Counted from the first letter of the stretch, positions 8,187-19,255 are shown. The stretch is DNA of 64,000 nucleotides from Telluria mixta (GCF_029223865.1 NZ_CP119520.1:6696001-6760000); one strand, 5' to 3'. The notes: a model not told the origin generated them from the letters alone. Numbers and translations: made by a program.

Positions 8187-8777
8187 ATGAACTTCAAGCA
8201 CACACTCGCCGCCGCATCCCTCGCACTGGCCCTGCCCTTCAGCGCCCACGCCGGCATGCCCGGCATGGAAGGCGCCCACCACGTGGGGCTCACGGTACCG
8301 AACATGGACGACGCGGTCCGCTTCTTCGTCGACGTCATCGGCTGCGAGGAATCCATCAAGCTCGGTGCGTTCAAGTTCGCCGACGACTGGATGAACGTGC
8401 ACCTGAACGTCAATCCGCGCGCCGAGATCAAGCGCTTCCAGATGGTCCGCTGCGGCCACGGCACGAACCTGGAGATCTTCGAGTACTCGGCCCCTGGCCA
8501 GGGCAAGACGCCGCCCCGCAACAGCGACGTCGGCGGCCATCACCTCGCGTTCTACGTCGACGACATGGACAAGGCGGTCGCCTACCTGAAATCGAAAGGC
8601 GTGCGCACACTGGGCGCGCCCAGCACGTTCACGGAAGGTCCGGCGGCCGGCCTGACGTGGATGTACTTCCTCGCGCCATGGGGCCTGCAGCTGGAAATCG
8701 TCAGCACGCCCAAGGGCATGGCCTACGAAAAGACGGCCAGGCGCGCCCTGTGGGATCCGCGCGCCCCGGCAAAATGA
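8187..8777 (+). CDS. Exported VOC (glyoxalase/dioxygenase superfamily) protein
   Basis: A 196-residue protein with a clear signal peptide (MNFKHTLAAASLALALPFSA, cleavage near AHA) followed by a vicinal-oxygen-chelate domain: HHVGLTVPNMDDAVRFF opens the first beta-alpha module and HHLAFYVDDMDKAVAYL the second. The histidines at the module starts and a late glutamate (LQLEIV) are the usual metal ligands. Most VOC enzymes are cytoplasmic, so export to the periplasm is notable. A ribosome site (CAGGAGACAGC) precedes the ATG at 8187. The gene follows a sigma-54 promoter and overlaps the HupE-like gene by ATGA. The substrate is unknown; an oxidation product of the neighbouring alcohol pathway is possible. 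Confidence 0.88.
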   Translation: MNFKHTLAAASLALALPFSAHAGMPGMEGAHHVGLTVPNMDDAVRFFVDVIGCEESIKLGAFKFADDWMNVHLNVNPRAEIKRFQMVRCGHGTNLEIFEYSAPGQGKTPPRNSDVGGHHLAFYVDDMDKAVAYLKSKGVRTLGAPSTFTEGPAAGLTWMYFLAPWGLQLEIVSTPKGMAYEKTARRALWDPRAPAK

Positions 8778-10006
8778 AGCCGGCGACGATGGCGGTGCTG
8801 GCCGCGAAATGCGTCGCGATCTGCGCCGCGGTCCTCGTCGCGATGTGCCTGCCCGCCAGCGCGTGGGCGCACTTCGACGGCCGGGTCAACGTGCGGGTCG
8901 TGCATTTCACCTACGACGCCGCCGGCATGACCGCGTACTACCGCGTGTCGCTTGCACCATTAGGCCAGGCACCGTACGTCGTCTCGCGCAAGGAAAGCGG
9001 CCAGTGGTTCCATTACGTGGACACGGCCGCTGTCGATCCGCTCGCGGCGGCCCGGGTGCTCGCCGCCGCGCACACGGTGTCCGTCGCTGGCCGGGCGGTG
9101 GCGCCGCGGGTGCTGGCGGCCGCCGTCCACGTGAAGGGCAGCGTGCCGCCGTTCGCCACGCCCGCGCAGGCGCGTGCGGCGGCCGGGGCGCCCACGCCGC
9201 TGCCGGCGCAGATGCCGGATATCGGCGACGTCGTGCTGGACACCGCCATCGCCTATCCCGGCGTGCGCCCGGCGGCGTTCCGCTTCGCCGGCACGCTCGC
9301 GCCGGGAACGCTCAGCGATGCGCCGCTGAACACGATCCTGCTGTCGCACCGCGCCGGCACGACCGACCAGTACCGCATGGACGGCGCGGCCATCGACGTC
9401 AATCCGCCGCCGTGGCTGTCGGCCTGGCAGTTCATCCGCGCGGGAGCCGCCCACATCCTGGAAGGCTTCGACCATCTGCTGCTGGTGGTCTGCCTCGTCG
9501 CGGCGGACCTGCGGGCGCGTGCGATCGCCCTGCGCATCACGGCGTTCAGCGTGGGGCATGCGTGCTCGATCGCGGCCAGCTTCTACGGCCTGCTGCCCGA
9601 CCGCCCCTGGCTGATCCCCGGCGTGGAACTGCTCATCGCGCTGTCCGTGCTCGGCACCGCGCTGCTGATGATGGGAAGGCGGCAGCACGGCGGCGCGCCG
9701 GCGCTGACCTTCGTCGTGGGCCTCGTGCACGGCTGCGGCCTCGCCGTCGGGCTGCGCGAACTGTTGTCGGACACGGGGCCGAACGTCGCCGCATCGCTCG
9801 TGTCGTTCAACGTGGGCGTGGAAGCGGGCCAGTTGCTGGTCGGCGCAGCCGTGTGGCTGCTGCTGGCGGGTGCGCGGCGCGCGGTGCCCGGCCAGGACGG
9901 GCGGGTGCGCCGCTGCGTCGCGCTGGGCGTCGCGATGGTGTCGCTGGTGTGGGTGGCGGAAAGGATGGCGCCCGTCTGGGATGCGCTCCAGACGGGCCTG
10001 GCGTGA
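8774..10006 (+). CDS. HupE/UreJ-like membrane protein
   Basis: A 410-residue protein: signal peptide (residues 1-32, ending ASAWA), a soluble periplasmic part (about 33-235), then about six membrane segments. The membrane part carries the HupE/UreJ hallmarks HILEGFDHLLLV, a GHA motif (FSVGHACSIA), VVGLVHGCGLAVGL and FNVGVEAGQL, whose His/Asp/Glu are thought to bind a metal ion. Family members are linked to nickel or cobalt uptake, but this two-part form is common far from hydrogenase or urease genes, and none is nearby. It is coupled to the exported VOC gene (ATGA overlap) and convergent with the sigma-54 activator. A metal-handling role for the periplasmic enzymes here is only a suggestion. 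Confidence 0.85.
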   Translation: MKPATMAVLAAKCVAICAAVLVAMCLPASAWAHFDGRVNVRVVHFTYDAAGMTAYYRVSLAPLGQAPYVVSRKESGQWFHYVDTAAVDPLAAARVLAAAHTVSVAGRAVAPRVLAAAVHVKGSVPPFATPAQARAAAGAPTPLPAQMPDIGDVVLDTAIAYPGVRPAAFRFAGTLAPGTLSDAPLNTILLSHRAGTTDQYRMDGAAIDVNPPPWLSAWQFIRAGAAHILEGFDHLLLVVCLVAADLRARAIALRITAFSVGHACSIAASFYGLLPDRPWLIPGVELLIALSVLGTALLMMGRRQHGGAPALTFVVGLVHGCGLAVGLRELLSDTGPNVAASLVSFNVGVEAGQLLVGAAVWLLLAGARRAVPGQDGRVRRCVALGVAMVSLVWVAERMAPVWDALQTGLA

Positions 10007-10009
10007 CGG

Positions 10010-11959
<1,950 letters not shown>

Positions 11960-12042
11960 CGTCGTCTCCTGCAGCGCCGGCGACTCGTCGTTCGCCGGTC
12001 GTGTACTTACGGTTTATGGTACTCCATTTATGAGCTAAAAAC

Positions 12043-13056
12043 TCATCCCATGTGTTCGGGCGCGGCGCGGAACGGCTGGATATCGTCCAGCGGATCGCTG
12101 GCGCCGAACAGCCAGCCGCGGTCCAGGTCTGCTTGCGCGTGCTGGACGTCCGCGTGGTAGCTCGACCGCACGAGCGGGCCGACGGCCGCATGCGCGAAAC
12201 CCAGCGCCTCCGCCGCATCGCGCAGGCGTGCAAAGGCGTCCGGCGTCACGTAGCGGCGCACGGGCAGGTGCGCGCCGGACGGGGCCAGGTACTGGCCGAT
12301 CGTGACCATGTCCACGCCGTGCGCGCGCAGGTCGTGCAGCACGTCCTCGACCTCGTCGTCGGTCTCGCCCAGGCCCACCATCAGGCCCGATTTGGTCTTG
12401 ACCTCCGGGTGCCGCTCCTTGAAACGTTCCAGCAACGCCAGCGAATGCGCATAGTCGGCACCGGGGCGCACGGGGCCGTACAGGCGCGGCACCGTCTCGA
12501 TGTTGTGGTTCAGCACATCGGGCGGCGCGGCGTCGAGCGCATCCAGCGCCGCATCGAGGCGGCCGCGGAAGTCCGGCACGAGCACCTCGATGCGGGTCGA
12601 CGGCGTGGCGGCCCGCACGGCGCGGATGCAGGCGGCGAAATGGCCGGCGCCGCCGTCGCGCAGGTCGTCGCGGTCGACGGACGTGATCACCACGTAGCGC
12701 AGATTAAGGGCCGCTACCGTGCGCGCCAGCCGTTCCGGTTCCGCCGGGTCGAGCGGATCGGGCCGGCCATGGCCCACGTCGCAGAACGGGCAGCGGCGCG
12801 TGCACTTGTCGCCCATGATCATGAACGTGGCCGTACCCTTGCCGAAGCACTCGCCGATGTTCGGGCAGCTCGCTTCCTCGCACACGGTCGTCAGCGCGTT
12901 CTCGCGCAGGATAGCCTTGATCTCGAAGAACCGCGACGACGGCGCCGGCGCCCGCGTGCGGATCCAGTCCGGCTTCGGCAACCGCTCCGCCGGCACGATC
13001 TTGATGGGAATGCGGCTCGTCTTGGCCGCGCCCAGCTGTTTGGAGGTAGGCGTCAT
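12043..13056 (-). CDS. lipA: Lipoyl synthase LipA
   Basis: Radical-SAM enzyme that inserts two sulfurs into protein-bound octanoate to make lipoate. The 337-residue protein has both iron-sulfur motifs: [12 protein letters not shown] for the auxiliary cluster and CTRRCPFC for the radical-SAM cluster, plus the C-terminal RSSYHAD serine ligand region. The ATG at 13056 lies 8 bases after the GMC stop. Its presence at the end of an E1/E2/lipoyl operon, beside a lipoate-ligase-like gene, suggests a dedicated copy that lipoylates the small lipoyl protein encoded upstream. A housekeeping lipA probably exists elsewhere (inference). Confidence 0.96.
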   Translation of the reverse strand: MTPTSKQLGAAKTSRIPIKIVPAERLPKPDWIRTRAPAPSSRFFEIKAILRENALTTVCEEASCPNIGECFGKGTATFMIMGDKCTRRCPFCDVGHGRPDPLDPAEPERLARTVAALNLRYVVITSVDRDDLRDGGAGHFAACIRAVRAATPSTRIEVLVPDFRGRLDAALDALDAAPPDVLNHNIETVPRLYGPVRPGADYAHSLALLERFKERHPEVKTKSGLMVGLGETDDEVEDVLHDLRAHGVDMVTIGQYLAPSGAHLPVRRYVTPDAFARLRDAAEALGFAHAAVGPLVRSSYHADVQHAQADLDRGWLFGASDPLDDIQPFRAAPEHMG

Positions 13057-13064
13057 CGCCGCTC

Positions 13065-14642
13065 CTAGACCGCGCCGCGTGCCAGCTCGCCCGCGATGTG
13101 CTCGGCCTGCCGGATCGCGAGCGCGACGATGGTCAGCGTCGGATTCGCGGCGGAACTCGACGCGAACTGGCTGCCGTCCGAGATGTACAGGTTCTTGACG
13201 TCGTGCGTACGGCCCCATTTGTTGACGACACCGTCGCGCGCGTGTTCGCTCATGCGGTTCGTGCCGAGGTTGTGGCTGGCCGGGTATGCGGGCATGTCGA
13301 CGACCCGCGTGGCCCCCACGGCTTCGGACAGCTTGCGGAACTGGACCAGGCCGTGCGCCGCGATCGCGTTGTCGTTCTTGTGGTACGTCTTGGACACGAT
13401 CGGGATGGGCAGGCCGTACTGGTCCTTCTCGGTCGGGTGCAGGGTGATGCCGTTCTGTTCGCGCGCCATGTCTTCGCCGCAGACCCAGATCGCGGTCATG
13501 TGGTCGTACATTTCCAGCGCCGACGTGACATCCCGGCCCCAGCCGCCGGGCTTCATGAAGGCCGCCGTGTACGGCAGGCCGAGGGAGAGGCCTTCCAGGT
13601 AATAGCCGCCATTGAAGCCGCGCTGCGTGTTCAGGGCCACCTCGTCGGCGACGACGGCGCCGATGTCGAAGCCGCGGTTCATGTACACGGGCTTCTTGTG
13701 GATCGCCACGGCGGCCGCCGTCGCGTGGTTCATGTAGTTGCGGCCCACCTGGCCGGACGAATTCGCGAGGCCGTTCGGGAACATCGACGAGGCGGAGTTC
13801 AGCAGCAGGCGCGGCGACTCGATGGAGTTGCCGGCGACGGCCACGAGACGCGCCTTCTGCAGCACGTGGCGGCCCTGGTTGTCCGCGTACAGCACCCCGT
13901 TCACCTTGCCCGACTTGTCGTGCTGGATCTGCAGCACCATGCTTTCGGGGCGCAGTTCGACGCGGCCCGTGTCCAGCGCCTTCGGCACTTCCGTGTACAG
14001 GGTCGACCACTTCGCACCGATCTTGCAGCCCTGCATGCAGAAGCCGATCTGCTGGCAGCCGGGACGCCCGTCGTACGGCTGCGAATTCGATGCGACGGGG
14101 CGGATGATCTTGTTGTAGCCGATCTTGCGCGCGCCGGCCGCCACGACCTTGGTCTGGTTCGATTCCGGCATCGGCGGCAGGCCGCTCGCGCGGGTGCCGG
14201 CCACGCCCATCTTCTTTTCCGCCAGTTCGTAGTACGGCTCCAGCTCCGCCAGGGTGATGGGCCAGTCGAGGATGTTGGCGCCATCGACCTTGCCGTAGAT
14301 GGTGCGCGTCCTGAAGTCGTGCTCCTGGAAGCGCAGCGCGACGCCGGACCAGTGCACGGTCGATCCGCCCACCGCCTTGACGATCCATGCCGGCAGGTTC
14401 GGGTAGGTCTTGGTGTGGTGCCAGCCGCCGGCCGATATCCGCTTGTCGAGCCACGAGATCTTGTTGAACATGGCCCACTCGTCGTTCTCGAAATCCGCCT
14501 GCGTGAAATGCTTCCCCGCCTCGAGGATCACGATCTTGTCGACGCCCCGCTGGGCCAGTTCGTTGGCCAAGGTCGCGCCACCCGCGCCCGAGCCGATGAT
14601 GACGATTGCGTCCTCGTCGCCCAGTTCGATGTTCTTGCTCAT
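13065..14642 (-). CDS. GMC-family FAD-dependent dehydrogenase
   Basis: A 525-residue flavoprotein. The FAD-binding dinucleotide motif is at the N-terminus ([16 protein letters not shown]), with glutamate in ILEAGKHF. The C-terminal GMC region has HNLGTNRMS and [22 protein letters not shown]. It most resembles the large subunit of gluconate/sorbosone/alcohol dehydrogenases that pass electrons to cytochromes rather than to oxygen. The next gene upstream encodes a Tat-exported small subunit of the gluconate 2-dehydrogenase subunit 3 type, so the pair should be a periplasmic complex, the large subunit carried along with the small one because it lacks its own signal. The substrate is likely an alcohol or hydroxy compound of this pathway. 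Confidence 0.92.
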   Translation of the reverse strand: MSKNIELGDEDAIVIIGSGAGGATLANELAQRGVDKIVILEAGKHFTQADFENDEWAMFNKISWLDKRISAGGWHHTKTYPNLPAWIVKAVGGSTVHWSGVALRFQEHDFRTRTIYGKVDGANILDWPITLAELEPYYELAEKKMGVAGTRASGLPPMPESNQTKVVAAGARKIGYNKIIRPVASNSQPYDGRPGCQQIGFCMQGCKIGAKWSTLYTEVPKALDTGRVELRPESMVLQIQHDKSGKVNGVLYADNQGRHVLQKARLVAVAGNSIESPRLLLNSASSMFPNGLANSSGQVGRNYMNHATAAAVAIHKKPVYMNRGFDIGAVVADEVALNTQRGFNGGYYLEGLSLGLPYTAAFMKPGGWGRDVTSALEMYDHMTAIWVCGEDMAREQNGITLHPTEKDQYGLPIPIVSKTYHKNDNAIAAHGLVQFRKLSEAVGATRVVDMPAYPASHNLGTNRMSEHARDGVVNKWGRTHDVKNLYISDGSQFASSSAANPTLTIVALAIRQAEHIAGELARGAV

Positions 14643-14679
14643 TGCTGTCTCCTGTCTTTTTTATGAGTGCGGCGGGCGC

Positions 14680-15255
14680 TTACAGCCAGTCGATGTCGTT
14701 GAAACCGCGGTTGATGTAGCCGCCCTGTTCCCACGACGACCCTTCGTAGCCGAGCAGCGGCCACACGGCCTTGTTGTCGTACAGGCTCGTTACCATCTCG
14801 CCGCGTACCTTCTGGAAGAACGGCGACGGTTCGATGGCCTTCAGCAGGCTGACGCGCTCCGGCTCGCGCTTGACGGCCGCGTAGGGCTTGCCGAAGCGCT
14901 TCTGCGCGGCCTTGTCCAGGGCGCGCACGCCGTCGCGGAACAGGGCCGCCTGCTTCGCATCCTTCGCGGCCGCGCGCTCGAACGGCTGGATCGCCTCGAC
15001 GTAGTAGCGGTCGGCGAGCCTATCGTGCGGGAACACGTCGCGCGCCATGCGCAACAGGGTCTGCGCCGTGGCCGCGCCCAGCGTCGGAAAGTCCTGCGCG
15101 AGGTGAGTGTCGCCCGAGGCGGCCAGCGCCGCAGGACCTGCGGCCGCCGCGCCGATGGCCATGGCGCCGCCGCGCAGGAAACCGCGGCGGGTGACGGTGA
15201 CGACCTTCGGCAGCACGCGCATGCCGGTGCAGGTGTTCGATGGTTGATCTTTCAT
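14680..15255 (-). CDS. Gluconate 2-dehydrogenase subunit 3-like protein, Tat-exported
   Basis: A 191-residue protein with a twin-arginine leader (TRRGFLRGGA at about residues 22-31, then an Ala-rich hydrophobic stretch to about 46) and the fold-defining segments FPTLGAATAQTLLRMARDVFPHD and a C-terminal YINRGFNDIDWL. Family members are the small partner of membrane-attached GMC dehydrogenases and carry the Tat signal for the complex. The ATG at 15255 has a good ribosome site (AGAGGAA). It lies between the lipoate-ligase-like gene and the GMC gene in one operon. Confidence 0.88.
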   Translation of the reverse strand: MKDQPSNTCTGMRVLPKVVTVTRRGFLRGGAMAIGAAAAGPAALAASGDTHLAQDFPTLGAATAQTLLRMARDVFPHDRLADRYYVEAIQPFERAAAKDAKQAALFRDGVRALDKAAQKRFGKPYAAVKREPERVSLLKAIEPSPFFQKVRGEMVTSLYDNKAVWPLLGYEGSSWEQGGYINRGFNDIDWL

Positions 15256-15268
15256 GGTGATTCCTCTT

Positions 15269-16042
15269 TCAATAGGACACAGTGGAAAAGCGCTCCGGCA
15301 CGGGAGCGGGCGGACGCGCAGGCAGCGCATCGGACGCGGCGCCCAGCACGTCGGTCAGCATGTGGTGCAGGCGCTCGGCCAGCACCTCCGCCAGCACGGG
15401 CGCGCCGAGCTGCTGGGCGAACGACGTCGTGCAATCGTCGAGCAGCGCCGCATCGCAGGCGTCTTGCCCGAGGGCGCCGCACAGCAGCGACCAGTCGGGC
15501 GGCGCGATCAGCGTCCCCGACGTCATCAATACGCCGGTGCGGCGCCGCAGCTGGGCCAGGCCGACGATCTTGCGGCTGCCGACGACGACTTCCCACGGCG
15601 ACAGGCCGCCGTAGCAGGCCCACTTCAGGCGCGCGTCGCCCGGCCGCAGCCGCACTTCCTCGGGCGGGATCGCATACGCGGGAATGCCGGCGTCGCGCAG
15701 CAGGCCCGCGTGCAGCGCGCCCAGCCAGCGGTAACTGGACAGCGTGCTGCGCCCGAGCAGCGGATGGTCGGGCGGCAGCACGACGGACGCGCTGACCATC
15801 CAGGGCCCCGTCAGCACGGCGCCGCCGCCCGAGCCGCGCTGCACGACGGACCCGGCCAGCGCATGGCCGGCCGCGAGCCGCTCGCGCAGCGCCGTCTGCG
15901 AGCAGCCCAGCACGACGCCGGGCACCCGGTAGGTCCACAGGCGCACGCGCGGCTCGGTGACGGGTTCGCGCAGCTGGGCCGCGTTCCACGCCTGTTCCTC
16001 GTACGAGGTCACGGTGTCGATGAAGACCATCCGGGCATCCAT
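15269..16042 (-). CDS. Lipoate-protein ligase A-like protein
   Basis: A 257-residue protein of the biotin/lipoyl ligase (BPL_LplA_LipB) fold. The substrate-binding loop QRGSGGGAVLTG corresponds to the RRxSGGGAV motif of LplA, and the conserved lysine is in GSRKIVGLAQLRRR. It should attach lipoate or octanoate, or move it, onto the small lipoyl protein of this operon; with LipA it forms a complete local lipoylation set. The ATG at 16042 overlaps the stop of the E2 gene (TAATG), so the two are coupled. Whether it is a ligase or an octanoyl-transferase cannot be told from sequence. Confidence 0.88.
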   Translation of the reverse strand: MDARMVFIDTVTSYEEQAWNAAQLREPVTEPRVRLWTYRVPGVVLGCSQTALRERLAAGHALAGSVVQRGSGGGAVLTGPWMVSASVVLPPDHPLLGRSTLSSYRWLGALHAGLLRDAGIPAYAIPPEEVRLRPGDARLKWACYGGLSPWEVVVGSRKIVGLAQLRRRTGVLMTSGTLIAPPDWSLLCGALGQDACDAALLDDCTTSFAQQLGAPVLAEVLAERLHHMLTDVLGAASDALPARPPAPVPERFSTVSY

Positions 16043-16719
16043 TACAGCTCCTTTGCGGCTTCCAGCCGCCGTTTCAGGTCCGTCAGGAACAGCGCGGCCG
16101 GGAAGCCGTCGACGGCACGGTGGTCGAACACGAGGTGCAGGCCCATCATCGGCGCGATCGCGACCTCGTTCCCCCGCGCCACCGGCCGGGCCGCGACGCG
16201 CGTGACGCCGAGGATGGCCACCTGCGGGCTGTTGATGATCGGCGTGAAGCTGTCGATGTCGGTATTGCCCAGGTTCGTCACGGTGAACGTGCCGCGCTGG
16301 TAGCTGCCGGCCGACAGGGTGCCGGCGCGCGCCCCTTCCGCCAGCGTGCGCGCCTCGCGCCCCAGCTCGGCCGCGCTCTTGCGGTCGGCGTTGCGCAAGA
16401 CCGGCACCATCAGGCCGTCCTCCAGGCTCACGGCGAGCCCCAGGTTGACGTCGTCCAGCAGCTCGATGTCCTTCTCGCGCATGCGGGCGTTCAGGCGCGG
16501 ATGCTCGCGCAGGCACAGCGCGACGGCGCGCAGCACGTACGCCGTCAGGCTCACCCGTTCGTCGTCGGGCGCGGCCGCGCGCAGGGCCTGCAGCGCGGTC
16601 ACGTCCACCTCGACCGACTGCGCCACGCGCGGCACGCGCCAGCCCTGCTCCATGTTGCGTGCGATGGCCCCGCGCATCCCGGTCAGCGGCACCGTCGCGG
16701 GTACGGTCACGGCATCCAT
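16042..16719 (-). CDS. 2-oxoacid dehydrogenase acyltransferase core (E2), without lipoyl domain
   Basis: A 225-residue protein that is only the catalytic acetyltransferase domain of E2. It starts at TGMRGAIARNMEQGW, the usual beginning of that domain, and ends with the active-site motif FDHRAVDG (histidine and aspartate). It lacks the N-terminal lipoyl domain and the peripheral subunit-binding domain that normally hold E1 and E3. The lipoyl domain is encoded separately just upstream (16723-16968). It would take the acyl group from that carrier and pass it to CoA. The usual E2 is about 370-550 residues, so this is a split form. Confidence 0.92.
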   Translation of the reverse strand: MDAVTVPATVPLTGMRGAIARNMEQGWRVPRVAQSVEVDVTALQALRAAAPDDERVSLTAYVLRAVALCLREHPRLNARMREKDIELLDDVNLGLAVSLEDGLMVPVLRNADRKSAAELGREARTLAEGARAGTLSAGSYQRGTFTVTNLGNTDIDSFTPIINSPQVAILGVTRVAARPVARGNEVAIAPMMGLHLVFDHRAVDGFPAALFLTDLKRRLEAAKEL

Positions 16720-16722
16720 GGC

Positions 16723-16968
16723 CTACCCCTCGATCCGCGCCAGCACGGTGTGGCGGCCGAACGTGTCGCCCGCGGCGACCTCGATGGCGGCCAGGCGGCC
16801 CGCGGCCGGCGCCGTCACCTCGTGCGTCGTCTTGACCAGTTCCGCGACGACGAGGGTCTGGCCCGCCGTCACCTGCTGGCCCACCTCGACCTGCCAGTCC
16901 TGCAGCAGGGCCTCGGTCCCCTCTTCCACATCGTCCCAGACGGCGCCGTCCAGTTTCACGTCGATCAT
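16723..16968 (-). CDS. Free-standing lipoyl-domain protein
   Basis: An 81-residue protein consisting of a single lipoyl/biotinyl-like domain. The lysine to be lipoylated is K46 in the hairpin AELVKTTHEV, with the flanking WQVEVGQQVTAGQTL and GDTFGRHTVLARI strands in place. It takes the role that the N-terminal arm of E2 plays in ordinary complexes, here as a diffusible carrier between E1 and the E2 core. The ATG overlaps the E1-beta stop (ATGA) and its own stop lies 3 bases before the E2 core, so the set is translationally coupled. Confidence 0.9.
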   Translation of the reverse strand: MIDVKLDGAVWDDVEEGTEALLQDWQVEVGQQVTAGQTLVVAELVKTTHEVTAPAAGRLAAIEVAAGDTFGRHTVLARIEG

Positions 16969-18032
16969 GCTTGTGCTCCTTGTTGAAGTTGATGAATGGG
17001 TTCTGCGCGCACCAGGGCACGCACGGCGTCGGCGATGGCGTCGACCTGCGGGATGACGGCCTGTTCGAGCGGACGGCTGAACGGGATCGGCACGTCCGGC
17101 ACCGCCAGGCGCTTCACGGGCGCGCGCAATTGAATGGTGTCGAGGTGTTCGGCGACGAGCGCGGCGATTTCGCCGGACAGGCCGAAGCTCAGGTAGTCCT
17201 CGTCCGCGATCAGCACGCGGCCCGTTTTCGCGACCGACGCCAGCACGCCGGCACGGTCGAGCGGGACGATGGTGCGCAGGTCCAGCACCTCGACGGAGAT
17301 ACCTTCCTGCGCCAGCTGTTCGGCCGCGATGGCGGCCTTCTGCACCATCTGGCTCAGGGTGACGATGGTGACGTCGCGGCCTTCGCGCACGATGCGCGAT
17401 TCGCCGAACGGGATCGCATAGGCTTCCTCTGGGACGGCGTTCGTGCTGCCCTCGAAGTAGGACATCCACGACAGGCCCATGATCCCCTTGTGGTAGCAGA
17501 ACACGACCGGGTTGTCGTCGCGGATCGCCTGCACCATGAGGCCTTTGGCGTCGTAGGCGTTGGACGGCACGACGACCTTCAGGCCCGGCATGTGGGCGAA
17601 GCTCGCGTACAGGCATTGCGAGTGCTGGGCCGCGTCGTTGTAGCCGCCGCCGATGCCCGTCGTGATCACCACGGGCAGTTTCAACGCGCCGCCGGACATG
17701 TACGAATTCTTCGCCATGTGGTTGTAGATCTGGTCGAAGCAGACGCCGAAGAAGTCGACGAACATCAGTTCCGCGATGGGACGCAGCCCTTCCGCTGCGG
17801 CACCGACGGCCGCGCCCATGAACGCGGTTTCCGAGATCGGCGTCTCCATGATGCGCTCGGGGCCGAAGCGGTCGAGCAGGCCCGTGGTGGCGGAAAAGAT
17901 GCCGCCGTACTTGCCGATGTCCTCGCCCATCACGAACACGGACGAATCGCGTTCCATCTCCTGGCCGATGGCTTCGGCGATGGCTTGCGCCATGGTGAGC
18001 GTGCGTACGCCGCTCTTGGTGTTGTTTTGCAT
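16965..18032 (-). CDS. 2-oxoacid/acetoin dehydrogenase E1 beta subunit
   Basis: The 355-residue beta chain of a thiamine-diphosphate-dependent E1. It has the transketolase-like pyrimidine-binding domain (VFVMGEDIGKYGGIF, then ETPISETAFMGAAVGAA with the catalytic glutamate) and the C-terminal transketolase domain (EVLDLRTIVPLD). It pairs with the alpha subunit encoded 16 bases upstream. Such alpha2beta2 E1s serve acetoin, branched-chain or pyruvate complexes; the surroundings (AcoR-like activator, alcohol dehydrogenases) favour acetoin or a related hydroxyketone. No E3 gene is in the window. Confidence 0.93.
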   Translation of the reverse strand: MQNNTKSGVRTLTMAQAIAEAIGQEMERDSSVFVMGEDIGKYGGIFSATTGLLDRFGPERIMETPISETAFMGAAVGAAAEGLRPIAELMFVDFFGVCFDQIYNHMAKNSYMSGGALKLPVVITTGIGGGYNDAAQHSQCLYASFAHMPGLKVVVPSNAYDAKGLMVQAIRDDNPVVFCYHKGIMGLSWMSYFEGSTNAVPEEAYAIPFGESRIVREGRDVTIVTLSQMVQKAAIAAEQLAQEGISVEVLDLRTIVPLDRAGVLASVAKTGRVLIADEDYLSFGLSGEIAALVAEHLDTIQLRAPVKRLAVPDVPIPFSRPLEQAVIPQVDAIADAVRALVRAEPIHQLQQGAQA

Positions 18033-18048
18033 GCTGTGTCTCCTTCTC

Positions 18049-19059
18049 TCAATCGGCGAATACGTGTTTCAGGGCGTCCTGCGGATCCGGATACGGGCTG
18101 TTGCGGCCGAACGCGAATGCCGCTTCCACGCGGGCGGACGCTTTCAAACGCAGGTCGCGGTCCTGCGCGTCGTCGATCAGCCCTTCCGCACGCAGGCGCG
18201 CGCCCAACCGCACGATCGGGTCGTCCTGGCGCAGCGCGGCGCTCTCGCCTTTCGGACGGTAGGTTTCGGGGTCGCCCTGGAAGTGGCCGAAATAGCGGTC
18301 CGTCTTGACTTCGATGAGGGTCGGCCCTTCCCCGCGGCGCGCGCGGGCGATGGCGGCGCCGGCCGCCGCGTACACCTCGACGGCATCGTTGCGCTCGACC
18401 AGCACGCCGGGCATGCCGTAGGCGGCGCCGCGCACGGCGTTCGATGCGACGGACGTGGACACGGATTTCTCGACCGAGATGCCGTACTTGTTGTCTTCGC
18501 AGACGAAGACGACGGGCAGCTTCCAGACGGCGGCCAGGTTCAGCGCTTCGTGGAACGCCCCCTGGTTGGCGGCGCCTTCGCCGAAGAAGGCGATCGCGAC
18601 CCAGTCCTTGCCGAGTTTGCGCGCGGCGAGCGCGGCGCCGCAGGCCTGCGGGGCGCTGGCGCCCACGATGCCGCTGCAGGAAAACTTGGTCGGCACGTGG
18701 AACAGGTGCATGTGGCCGCCCTTGCCGCGGCCCAGGCCCGTGTCCTTGCCAAACATCTCGGCCGTCATCGCATCGAGCGGCACGCCCTTGGCGATGGCGA
18801 AGTGGTGCGAGCGGTGCGCGCCGACGACGCTGTCGTCATTGCCCAGGTGCGCGCACACGCCGACGGCGACCGGTTCCTGGCCGGCCGCGAGGTGCATCTC
18901 GCCCGGCACGGGGCCGGCGCCGATGTCGAACGCGAGGCCCTTCTGGATCTTCGGGGGCAGCTTGCCCTCGAGGTAAACCTTCGCCATCGTTTCTTCGTAC
19001 TCGCGGATCTCGATCATCTTCTCGTACATCCAGAGCAGGTGTTCCCGTGTCGGCTGCAT
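18049..19059 (-). CDS. 2-oxoacid/acetoin dehydrogenase E1 alpha subunit
   Basis: A 336-residue alpha chain of a thiamine-diphosphate-dependent E1. The cofactor motif is FFGEGAANQGAFHEALN, running to CEDNKYGIS; GAHRSHHFAIAKG carries the histidines of the active-site channel, and GGHMHLF follows. Compared with usual acetoin E1 alpha it has an extra stretch of about 20 residues near position 35-55 before GEMHLAAGQE. The ATG at 19059 was chosen over one 36 bases upstream because AAGGAGA lies right before it and because the predicted sigma-54 transcript would begin at about 19095. It is the first gene of the operon running to lipA. Confidence 0.92.
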   Translation of the reverse strand: MQPTREHLLWMYEKMIEIREYEETMAKVYLEGKLPPKIQKGLAFDIGAGPVPGEMHLAAGQEPVAVGVCAHLGNDDSVVGAHRSHHFAIAKGVPLDAMTAEMFGKDTGLGRGKGGHMHLFHVPTKFSCSGIVGASAPQACGAALAARKLGKDWVAIAFFGEGAANQGAFHEALNLAAVWKLPVVFVCEDNKYGISVEKSVSTSVASNAVRGAAYGMPGVLVERNDAVEVYAAAGAAIARARRGEGPTLIEVKTDRYFGHFQGDPETYRPKGESAALRQDDPIVRLGARLRAEGLIDDAQDRDLRLKASARVEAAFAFGRNSPYPDPQDALKHVFAD

Positions 19060-19105
19060 GTTGCTGTCTCCTTGTCTGTGGGTTGGTGCATGCACCTACC
19101 CCTTC

Positions 19106-19121
19106 AGCAAATTCGATGCCA
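19106..19121 (-). promoter_or_regulatory. Sigma-54 promoter of the E1-to-lipA operon
   Basis: On the minus strand the sequence TGGCATCGAATTTGCT has GG and GC 12 bases apart, a full RpoN match. Transcription would begin near 19095, about 36 bases before the E1 alpha start. Confidence 0.65.
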
Positions 19122-19174
19122 TGCCTGTTTCCCCCGTCGCGGCGGGCAAAACGGGCCGTTTCGGGCCCGTGGAC

Positions 19175-19221
19175 GCGTCATCTGTCGCAGGCACGGCCTA
19201 CCCGGCTGCGACATCTGTTTC
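19175..19221. promoter_or_regulatory. Shared activator dyads between two divergent sigma-54 promoters
   Basis: Two dyads of the pattern GCGACA-NN-TGTNGC: GCGTCATCTGTCGC (19175-19188, read on the other strand as GCGACA-GA-TGACGC) and GCGACATCTGTTTC (19208-19221), 33 bp apart, three helical turns. They also form a long inverted repeat TGTCGCAG / CTGCGACA. They lie about 65-120 bases from the start sites of both flanking -24/-12 promoters and could serve both. The same dyads occur at 8027-8062. Confidence 0.65.
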
Positions 19222-19255
19222 AGCGCGCGCGGCTCTGCCAGAGAGAAGCGGCCGG

